A stretch of DNA of 18,044 bases. Origin: Rhizobiales bacterium CCH3-A5. GTDB lineage: Bacteria; Pseudomonadota; Alphaproteobacteria; Rhizobiales; Beijerinckiaceae. Of the stretch, positions 12,479 through 18,044 are shown in pieces. Each line of letters opens with the position of its first letter. Position 1 is the stretch's first letter. The position numbers and the translations under genes are program-made. Where the stretch lies: the NCBI GenBank assembly GCA_001556025.1, contig LSIB01000032.1, positions 1 through 18,044 of the forward strand, read 5' to 3'. Below the pieces are notes generated by a model. That model worked only from the letters and a program-made list of their open reading frames with translations, was not told where the DNA came from and did no database searches.

Positions 12479-13690
12479 ATGGACTTTGAGAACTTCTTCC
12501 GCCGGGAACTCGACGGTCTGCACAAGGAAGGCCGCTATCGCGTCTTCGCCGATCTCGAGCGCAAGGCCGGGCAGTTCCCGCGCGCGACGTTCCATGGCGA
12601 GAGCGGCCCGCGCGAGGTCACCGTCTGGTGCTCCAACGACTATCTCGGCATGGGGCAGCACCCCGACGTGCTCGCCGCAATGCATGCAGCCCTCGACGGC
12701 TGTGGCGCCGGCGCCGGCGGCACCCGCAACATCGGCGGCACGAACCACTACCATGTGCTGCTGGAGCAGGAACTCGCCGATCTGCACGGCAAGGAATCGG
12801 CCCTGCTGTTCAACTCCGGCTACATGTCGAACTGGGCTTCGCTCTCGACCTTCGCCGCGCGCATCCCCGGCTGCGTGGTGCTCACGGACGGGCTGAACCA
12901 CGCCTCGATGATCGAGGGCATCCGCCACAGCAGAGCCGACAAGGTCGTCTTCCAGCACAACGACCCCGACGATCTGCGCCGCAAGCTGCAGGCGATCGAC
13001 CCGCGCCGGCCCAAGCTGATCGCCTTCGAGTCGGTCTATTCGATGGATGGGGACATCGCCCCGATCGCCGAATTCTGCGATCTCGCCGACGAGTTCGGCG
13101 CGATGACCTATATCGACGAGGTCCATGCCGTCGGCCTCTATGGCGATCGCGGCGGCGGCGTCACCGAACGCGACGGCGTCGCCCACCGCATCAACGTGAT
13201 CGAGGGCACGCTCGCCAAGGGTTTCGGCATCATGGGCGGCTACATCGCGGCCTCCGCCGCGACCTGCGACTTCATCCGCAGCTTCGCCTCCGGCTTCATC
13301 TTCTCGACCTCGCTGCCGCCGGCTCTGGCGGCGGGCGCGCTCGCCTCGATCCGCCATCTGAAGACCAGCCAGTCGGAGCGCGCCGGACAGCAGGCCCGCG
13401 TCGCGGCGGTCAGGGCGCGGCTCGATGCCATCGGCATCCCGCATCTGCCCAATCCCAGCCATATCGTGCCGGTGATGGTCGGCGATCCGGTGCTGTGCAA
13501 GCGCATCAGCGACGAGTTGCTGGAGCGCTTCGACATCTATGTCCAGCCGATCAACTATCCGACCGTGCCGCGCGGTACGGAGCGCTTGCGCATCACGCCC
13601 GGCCCGCTGCATACCGACGCCGACATCGACCATCTGGTCGGTGCGCTGACGGCGATCTGGGGACAGGTGGGACTGAAGCTCGCGGCTTAG
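12479..13690 (+). CDS. hemA: 5-aminolevulinate synthase
   Basis: HemA condenses glycine and succinyl-CoA to 5-aminolevulinate, the first step of tetrapyrrole synthesis by the Shemin (C4) route of alphaproteobacteria. The product is 403 residues, the usual length. It is a PLP fold-type I enzyme of the alpha-oxoamine synthase family: glycine-rich [13 protein letters not shown] at about 76-88, the cofactor-stacking [12 protein letters not shown] near 137-148, the PLP-interacting Asp in YIDEVHAVG (213) and the Schiff-base lysine Lys247 in EGTLAKGFG. The ATG follows a near-perfect Shine-Dalgarno. It is the last gene of the photosynthesis cluster, and many such bacteria carry a second, housekeeping 5-aminolevulinate synthase elsewhere. 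It converges on metZ with a hairpin-rich spacer of 96 bases. Confidence 0.97.
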   Translation: MDFENFFRRELDGLHKEGRYRVFADLERKAGQFPRATFHGESGPREVTVWCSNDYLGMGQHPDVLAAMHAALDGCGAGAGGTRNIGGTNHYHVLLEQELADLHGKESALLFNSGYMSNWASLSTFAARIPGCVVLTDGLNHASMIEGIRHSRADKVVFQHNDPDDLRRKLQAIDPRRPKLIAFESVYSMDGDIAPIAEFCDLADEFGAMTYIDEVHAVGLYGDRGGGVTERDGVAHRINVIEGTLAKGFGIMGGYIAASAATCDFIRSFASGFIFSTSLPPALAAGALASIRHLKTSQSERAGQQARVAAVRARLDAIGIPHLPNPSHIVPVMVGDPVLCKRISDELLERFDIYVQPINYPTVPRGTERLRITPGPLHTDADIDHLVGALTAIWGQVGLKLAA

Positions 13691-13696
13691 TCCAAA

Positions 13697-13775
13697 CGGC
13701 TTTTGCCGACCATCCACGTCTTCGTTCGTCGGGCTCTACGCCCAAGAGGTCGATGCTCGCCACAAGGGCGAGCAT
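13697..13775. repeat. Hairpin-rich repeat between convergent hemA and metZ
   Basis: The spacer contains nested inverted repeats. Arm CATCCACGTCTT (13711-13722) pairs with AAGAGGTCGATG (13744-13755) at 10 of 12 positions and encloses the perfect hairpin GGGC-TCTAC-GCCC (13731-13743). Next to it is a 9-bp perfect stem ATGCTCGCC / GGCGAGCAT (13753-13761 and 13767-13775) with loop ACAAG. A 4-bp stem CGGC-TTTT-GCCG (13697-13708) lies on the hemA side. The words GTCATGCTCG and CCATCCACGTCTT recall dispersed palindromic repeats of Hyphomicrobiales intergenic regions. On either strand the structure could end or protect the transcripts of both genes; there is no clear U-run, so a classical intrinsic terminator is not shown. 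Confidence 0.65.
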
Positions 13776-13786
13776 GACGGGTAGGA

Positions 13787-14983
13787 TCAAGCCGCGGCCA
13801 GCGCCTGCGCCAGATCGGCGATCAGGTCGTCGGGGTGCTCCAGCCCGATCGACAGCCGGACGAGCCCGTCGCCGACGCCCATGCTGGCACGCACTTCGGG
13901 AGAAAAGCGCTGATGCGTCGTCGTCGCCGGGTGGACGATCAGGCTCTTGGCGTCGCCGAGATTGTTGGAGATCCGGATCAGCCTGCAGGCGTTGAGCACG
14001 CGGAAGACGGCCTCCTTCCCGCCAGCGACTTCGAAGGCGATCAGCGTGGACGGTCCGCTCATCTGCCGCGCGATGATTTCGGCCTGCGGATGGTCGGCCC
14101 GGCCCGGAAAAACGACCTTCGGCAGGCCCGGCTCCCGGCAGAGCCAGTCGGCGACGATGGCCGCGCTTTGCGCCTGCCGCCCGACCCGAAGCGGCAGCGT
14201 CTCAAGCGCCTTCAGCATCACCCAGGCGTTGAAGGGTGACATCGCCGGCCCGGTCTGGCGCAGATAGGTCTGGATATGCGTTGCGATGAACTCTTCCGAG
14301 CCGAGGATCAGCCCGCCCAGACATCGCCCCTGCCCGTCGATGTGCTTGGTCGCGGAATAGACGACGCAATCGGCGCCCAGTTCGAGCGGACGCTGGAACA
14401 TCGGCGTGGCGAAGACATTGTCGACCACAAGCGTCGCGCCAATCTCTTTGGCCAGCGCGGCAACGGCCGCGATGTCGATCACCTCCAGCGTCGGATTGGC
14501 CGGGCTCTCGAGGAAGAAAACCTTGGTATTGGGGCGCACCGCCGCGCGCCAGGCCGCGATGTCGGTCCCATCGACCAGAGTCGACTCGACGCCGTAGCGC
14601 GGCAGATGCTCCTCGACGACATAGCGGCAGGAGCCGAACAGCGCCTGGGCCGCCACGACATGGTCGCCCGCGCGCGTCAGCCCCATCAGCGCCGCGGTGA
14701 CGGCAGCCATACCGGTCGCGGTGGCGCGGCAGGCCTCCGCGCCCTCGAAGGCCGCCATGCGAGCCTCCAGCATGGCAACGGTCGGGTTCGAGAAGCGGGC
14801 GTACTGGAAGCCCGGATCCTTGTTGAGGAAGCGCGCTTCGCATTGTTCGGCGCTGTCGTAGACATGGCCCTGCGTCAGGAATAGCGCCTCGGAGGTCTCG
14901 CCGAACTGCGAGCGCAGCGTGCCGGCGTGAACAAGCCGCGTCTCGGGGCGCAGCCGCGCCATCTCGTCCTTCGACACCGACAT
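13787..14983 (-). CDS. metZ: O-succinylhomoserine sulfhydrylase
   Basis: MetZ makes homocysteine from O-succinylhomoserine and sulfide, the direct-sulfhydrylation route to methionine. The 398-residue product is a complete Cys/Met metabolism PLP enzyme (fold type I). Visible features are YARFSNPTV (61-69, the cofactor-phosphate-binding tyrosine/arginine region of the neighbouring subunit), ATATGMAAV, the LVVDNVFATP strand with the PLP-nitrogen aspartate at 188, and the Schiff-base lysine Lys213 in YSATKHIDGQGR. The C-terminal NLGDAKSLIVHPATTTH is the substrate-carboxylate region. HIDGQGR and the TQGHVYDSAEQCEARF segment favour MetZ over cystathionine gamma-synthase or beta-lyase. Start ATG is at 14983-14981 with only a weak upstream GGAATGGG. 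It is a housekeeping gene facing the photosynthesis cluster tail to tail. Confidence 0.93.
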   Translation of the reverse strand: MSVSKDEMARLRPETRLVHAGTLRSQFGETSEALFLTQGHVYDSAEQCEARFLNKDPGFQYARFSNPTVAMLEARMAAFEGAEACRATATGMAAVTAALMGLTRAGDHVVAAQALFGSCRYVVEEHLPRYGVESTLVDGTDIAAWRAAVRPNTKVFFLESPANPTLEVIDIAAVAALAKEIGATLVVDNVFATPMFQRPLELGADCVVYSATKHIDGQGRCLGGLILGSEEFIATHIQTYLRQTGPAMSPFNAWVMLKALETLPLRVGRQAQSAAIVADWLCREPGLPKVVFPGRADHPQAEIIARQMSGPSTLIAFEVAGGKEAVFRVLNACRLIRISNNLGDAKSLIVHPATTTHQRFSPEVRASMGVGDGLVRLSIGLEHPDDLIADLAQALAAA

Positions 14984-15033
14984 TACCCATTCCGATCGTT
15001 CGATATAACGGATAGAGGGATTATCAGTTTCGC

Positions 15034-15057
15034 ATTCGTTCGTAAAGACGAACGAAT
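15034..15057. promoter_or_regulatory. Perfect palindrome upstream of metZ (operator or hairpin)
   Basis: ATTCGTTCGT (15034-15043) and ACGAACGAAT (15048-15057) are perfect 10-base arms separated by AAAG. The site lies in the 90-base gap between the nucleotidase stop and the metZ start, 51 bases upstream of metZ. On the - strand GATAAT (15025-15020) could be a -10 element with the palindrome covering the -35 region. A third CGTTCG word is at 14996-15001, nearer the start. It could be a repressor operator for metZ, or a hairpin closing the nucleotidase transcript. No U-run follows the hairpin on the - strand, which weakens the terminator reading. I cannot name a regulator. Confidence 0.5.
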
Positions 15058-15073
15058 TTCCTTTCGAAGAAAC

Positions 15074-15823
15074 TCAGCGCGGTGACCGCTCGCTCCCAAG
15101 CGGCGCGAGGAACCCCGCAAGATCGTTGGTGACGTAGTGCACATGGCCGGCCTCGATCGCGGCCTGCTCCCAGGCTTCGCGAAACGGGTCGGGCGTTTTG
15201 GGGATGATCAGCACCGTCTTCATGCCGAGCGCGCTCGGCGCGATCAGGTTCTTTTCGATGTCCTCGAACATCGCCGCCCGGCCGGGGTCGACGCCATGCT
15301 TGGCCAGGAAATTCTCATAGGTTGCGCGCTCGGGCTTGGGCACGAAGCCGGCATGGACGATGTCGAAGATGTCCTCGAAATGATGCAGGATGCCGAGCTT
15401 GCCGGCGACATTGCGGGCATGACCGACCGACCCGTTGGTCAGGATCAGCTTGCGGCCGGGCAGGGCGGCGATCGCCTCGCCCAGCGCCGGGTCCGGCTCC
15501 AGCAGCGACAGATCGATGTCATGGGCGAAGTCGAGGAAGACGTCGGGGTCGATCCGGTACTCGGTCATCAGCCCGTTCAGCGTCGTGCCGTAGCGATGGT
15601 AGTAGTATTGCCGCAGCGCATAGGACGAGAGTCCGTCGAGGCCGAAGAGCTCCTGCAGGAACAGCGTGATGCGCTCGTTGACCTGCGGCCAGACCCGGCT
15701 CTCATGCGAATAGAGCGTGTTGTCGAGGTCGAAGACCCAGTGATCGACATGCGCGAACGCCTCCGGCCGGAGCGGCGGCGCGGCGACGGGGCTGGCGGCA
15801 TGCGTATCGGCGTGCGAGTTCAT
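15074..15823 (-). CDS. HAD-superfamily pyrimidine 5'-nucleotidase
   Basis: This is a HAD subfamily I hydrolase of the pyrimidine 5'-nucleotidase (SDT1-like) group, expected to remove the 5' phosphate from UMP, CMP or related phosphates in the cytoplasm. From ATG 15823 (MNSHADTHA) it has 249 residues. HAD motif I is FDLDNTLYSH with the nucleophile and acid/base aspartates at 32 and 34; motif II is LTNGS; the motif III lysine is in PKPERATYENF; motif IV is FEDIEKN. The helical cap contains QYYYHRYGTTLNGLM, typical of this group. A TTG at 15847 in the same frame would add eight residues; neither start has a clear Shine-Dalgarno, and the ATG fits the variable N-terminus of relatives. The true substrate is unknown. 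Confidence 0.85.
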   Translation of the reverse strand: MNSHADTHAASPVAAPPLRPEAFAHVDHWVFDLDNTLYSHESRVWPQVNERITLFLQELFGLDGLSSYALRQYYYHRYGTTLNGLMTEYRIDPDVFLDFAHDIDLSLLEPDPALGEAIAALPGRKLILTNGSVGHARNVAGKLGILHHFEDIFDIVHAGFVPKPERATYENFLAKHGVDPGRAAMFEDIEKNLIAPSALGMKTVLIIPKTPDPFREAWEQAAIEAGHVHYVTNDLAGFLAPLGSERSPR

Positions 15824-15901
15824 GAGCGTCCGGAGATGGCTCGGCAAAGACTGACATGCAAGTCCTCTGCTAAGCCTTAACTCTCCCCGGTCGCCCTCGG
15901 A

Positions 15902-17515
15902 TCAATTGATGGCGGCGATCACCGCATCGACATCCGTGACGACGCAGACATTCTGCAGCGCATAGTTGACCGAGGCCGCGTGCCATTCGGCGTTCATCGT
16001 CGAGCAGGCGTCCTCCGGCACGAGCATGAAATAGCCCTTGTCCGCGCCCGTGCGCGCCGTGTGCTCGATCGACATGTTGGTCCAGGCCCCCGTGACGATG
16101 ACGACGTCGCGCCCCAGCGCCTTCAGCACCGTCTCCAGCCTTGTGCCCTCCCAGGCGCTCATGCGGCTCTTCTCGACGACATGGTCGCCGCCTTGCGCCT
16201 CCAGCCCCGGCACGGGCGCGCAGCCCCATGTGCCGCGCACCATCGCCTTGGCGTCGGCCAGACCCTCGAACAGCGGCGCGTTCATGGTGACGCCGGGTGC
16301 GCCGGGCTCGACCACGAACCAGACATGGATCACCGGAATGCCGCGCGACCGCGCGGCCTGCCCAAGCCGCGCGGCGTTGGCGATGGCGTTCTGCTGCCGG
16401 CAGTGCTCCGGCGAGCCCGACGAGGCGAAGGCCCCGCCATCCATCACGACGTCGTTCTGCATATCCTGAACGATCAGCGCGCAGCGCGCGGGATCGAGCC
16501 GGTAGCCGCTCGCCGCCTTGTTTGCGCCGCTGGCCGCAACCGTCGCGGCGGGCCTGACGTCAGAGACCGGCCGTGGGGCCGCGTCGCTCCGGCCGCGCTC
16601 GCCGCCGCCAGCGTTCATATAGGGTTCGCGGCGTGGGCCGATCCTGGTCTCCACCGCATAGAGCGAATGCGTCGCGGTGAGGAACAGCGTGCGCCAGTCC
16701 GGCCCGCCCCAGGTCAGGTTGCCGACGAGTTCCGGCACGCGCAATTTGCCGATCAGCTCGCCCTTGATCGTATAGACCCAGACGCCGCCGGGCCCGCAGA
16801 CCCAGACATTGCCCTGTGCGTCGCATTTCATCCCGTCGGGCACGCCGGGCTCGGACCCGACGATGCCCGAGGCGAAGATGCGCCCGGGCCCCAACCGCCC
16901 GTCGGGCAGGATCGGGAAGACGCGGATGTTGTGCTGCACCGTGTCGTTGACGAAGAGCCGGTCCTCCGTCGGGCAGAAGCACAGGCCGTTGGGCTGGTCG
17001 AAGAGATAGCGATCGACCAGAAGCTGCGGCTCGCCGCCGCCCGGTGGAATGCGATAGACGCCCTGGAAGCCGAGCTGGCGCGGCCGCTCGACGCCGAAGA
17101 CCGGCATGCGGCCATACCAGGGATCGGAGAAGTAGATCGATCCGTCGGACTTCACCACCACGTCGTTGGGGCTGTTGAGTTCCATGCCCTCGAAATGCGA
17201 GGCCAGCACCTCGCGCCGCCCGTCGGGCCGTTCGCGGATGAGCGACGAGGTGGCATGCTCGCAGACGATCAGGTTGAGGTCCGCGTCATAGGTCATGCCG
17301 TTGCATTTGTTGGCCGGCCGCTTGACCTCCCGCACGCCACCCTTGTCCCAGCGGCGGCGGACGTCGCCGGGCATGTCGGAAAACAGCAGATGCTGTTCGC
17401 GCGGATGCCAGACCGGGCCCTCGCAGAACTCGAAGCCCGAGCCGAGCTGGCGCACCGGCGCCCAGAGATCGACGCACTCCTCGAACGCAGGACGGATGGC
17501 GACATGAGTGGTCAT
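15902..17515 (-). CDS. SMP-30/gluconolactonase-isochorismatase-family fusion protein
   Basis: A 537-residue two-domain enzyme. Residues about 5-295 form an SMP-30/regucalcin/gluconolactonase six-blade propeller with the expected divalent-metal ligands Glu32 (FCEGPVWHP), Asn117 (SPNDV), Asn176 (DQPNG) and Asp227 (VPDGM). Residues 296-335 are a Gly/Ala/Pro linker. Residues about 336-537 are an isochorismatase-like hydrolase domain with Asp351 (VQDMQND) and Lys449 (VEKSRMSAW) of the usual Asp-Lys-Cys triad. At the expected nucleophile position, TNMSIEHTAR, I read Ser482 instead of Cys. The SMP-30 domain suggests lactone hydrolysis and the second domain an amide or related bond, but no substrate can be named. 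There is no signal peptide, so it is probably cytoplasmic. The start is ATG 17515 with GAGGG 8 bases upstream, overlapping the stop of the MBL-fold gene; the two are probably one operon. Confidence 0.88.
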   Translation of the reverse strand: MTTHVAIRPAFEECVDLWAPVRQLGSGFEFCEGPVWHPREQHLLFSDMPGDVRRRWDKGGVREVKRPANKCNGMTYDADLNLIVCEHATSSLIRERPDGRREVLASHFEGMELNSPNDVVVKSDGSIYFSDPWYGRMPVFGVERPRQLGFQGVYRIPPGGGEPQLLVDRYLFDQPNGLCFCPTEDRLFVNDTVQHNIRVFPILPDGRLGPGRIFASGIVGSEPGVPDGMKCDAQGNVWVCGPGGVWVYTIKGELIGKLRVPELVGNLTWGGPDWRTLFLTATHSLYAVETRIGPRREPYMNAGGGERGRSDAAPRPVSDVRPAATVAASGANKAASGYRLDPARCALIVQDMQNDVVMDGGAFASSGSPEHCRQQNAIANAARLGQAARSRGIPVIHVWFVVEPGAPGVTMNAPLFEGLADAKAMVRGTWGCAPVPGLEAQGGDHVVEKSRMSAWEGTRLETVLKALGRDVVIVTGAWTNMSIEHTARTGADKGYFMLVPEDACSTMNAEWHAASVNYALQNVCVVTDVDAVIAAIN

Positions 17516-17525
17516 CGACGAACCC

Positions 17526-18044
17526 TCACGCCGCGAACCAGTTGCGCGCCGGCAGCGACTGCACCACCGGGCCCGGCACCGCCATGTCCATCCGGCCTAC
17601 GACCTGGCCATGGGCGATCTTGGCCGGCTTGTCGTGGACCGGCAGCAGGAACGCGCCCGCCGAAAGCAGCTTCTTGATCGCCGCCTTTTCATGGCGCTTC
17701 GAGACGCCGTGATTGCCGGTGGTGCGCGGCTCGTTGAAGCTGATCTCGTGGAAGGGCGTCACGATCTGGTCGTTGAAGTCGTAGATCACGTCGCCGCAGA
17801 TGATCGCCCGGCCTTCCGCCGTGTCGACATGCACGTTCATCGAGCCTTCGGTATGCGCGCCGGCCGCCTCCAGATAGCAGCCGGGGAACAGCTCGATCAT
17901 TCCCGACAGTTCCAGATCCTCGAAGCGCAGCGCGTCGCGCGTGTGCAGCCGGTCGATCAGATGTTTGATGTCGGGCGCAGGATACTGTGTGTGAATCGGC
18001 GTGCAAAAGGTTGCCATCTTTCTCGGTGATCGGCTTCCAAACGG
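17526..18044 (-). CDS. MBL-fold metallo-hydrolase, lactonase-like (5'-partial)
   Basis: This is the C-terminal part of a metallo-beta-lactamase-fold hydrolase, resembling the group annotated as N-acyl-homoserine-lactonase-like. Metal-site sequences present are GAHTEGS (a His ligand), IICGDVIYD (the bridging Asp) and the late LLPVHDKP His. The defining HxHxDH motif is absent. The frame stays open upstream of the first in-frame ATG (18017) to the window end, so I read the gene as running off the right edge with its N-terminal half missing, rather than as a short 163-residue protein. It lies 10 bases upstream of the lactonase-isochorismatase fusion on the same strand, which points to a shared pathway. 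The substrate is unknown. Confidence 0.82.
   Translation of the reverse strand, partial: PFGSRSPRKMATFCTPIHTQYPAPDIKHLIDRLHTRDALRFEDLELSGMIELFPGCYLEAAGAHTEGSMNVHVDTAEGRAIICGDVIYDFNDQIVTPFHEISFNEPRTTGNHGVSKRHEKAAIKKLLSAGAFLLPVHDKPAKIAHGQVVGRMDMAVPGPVVQSLPARNWFAA

Noticed and set aside
14984..15073. SAM-II riboswitch before metZ, common for this gene class in alphaproteobacteria
   Set aside because: I could not find the conserved SAM-II stem and pseudoknot sequence; only the unrelated palindrome is visible.
15901..15910. Palindrome ATCAATTGAT as an FNR/FixK site
   Set aside because: It lacks the four-base spacing of TTGAT-N4-ATCAA and lies on the stop codon of the fusion gene.
17526..18017. 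MBL-fold gene as a complete short protein starting at ATG 18017
   Set aside because: It would lack the HxHxDH metal site, the frame is open to the window end, and no good Shine-Dalgarno precedes that ATG.
18030..18044. Second fold-back artefact at the right end of the window
   Set aside because: No long inverted copy of the last bases was noticed; a 9-base match (TCCAAACGG) to 13691-13699 is short enough to be chance.

Overview
This 18 kb, GC-rich window carries the distal half of a purple-bacterial photosynthesis gene cluster. The order is bchB-bchH-bchL-bchM-lhaA-puhA-puhB-puhC-bciE-acsF-puhE-hemA, all on the + strand. This is the conserved alphaproteobacterial bchFNBHLM-lhaA-puhABC-acsF-puhE-hemA superoperon, cut within bchB at the left edge. 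Gene order, base composition and palindromic repeats of a rhizobial style suggest an alphaproteobacterium of the Hyphomicrobiales (Bosea-, Methylobacterium- or Bradyrhizobium-like). The genus cannot be fixed from the sequence. An oxygen-dependent AcsF cyclase with its small partner fits an aerobic or facultative anoxygenic phototroph.

Region 1 (1-6806) is bacteriochlorophyll synthesis: the dark-operative protochlorophyllide reductase subunits BchB and BchL, the large Mg-chelatase subunit BchH and the methyltransferase BchM. Region 2 (6803-12449) is reaction-centre and antenna assembly (LhaA, PuhA, PuhB, PuhC, PuhE) with the aerobic cyclase AcsF and its probable partner BciE embedded in it. 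HemA (12479-13690) supplies 5-aminolevulinate, the first precursor of the pathway. Most of these genes overlap by a few bases (ATGA or TGATG junctions), so they are probably one transcript with coupled translation. Strong Shine-Dalgarno sites appear at the re-entry points puhA, puhC and hemA.

Region 3 (13691-18044) is on the - strand and convergent with the cluster. It holds metZ (methionine synthesis), a HAD-family pyrimidine 5'-nucleotidase, an unusual SMP-30/lactonase-isochorismatase fusion, and an MBL-fold hydrolase cut by the right edge. A hairpin-rich repeat lies between hemA and metZ and marks the cluster boundary.

The most interesting signals are four. (i) An imperfect palindrome of about 106 bp, resembling a dispersed rhizobial repeat, sits in frame inside bchB and encodes its inter-domain linker. 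(ii) The first 21 bases of the window are an exact reverse complement of bases 141-161, which looks like a fold-back artefact at a contig end. (iii) The two-domain lactonase-isochorismatase protein appears to have Ser where the family's catalytic Cys is expected. (iv) A perfect 10-bp-stem palindrome lies upstream of metZ. There is no tRNA, rRNA, CRISPR or insertion sequence that I can support, and no gene-free stretch longer than about 100 bases.
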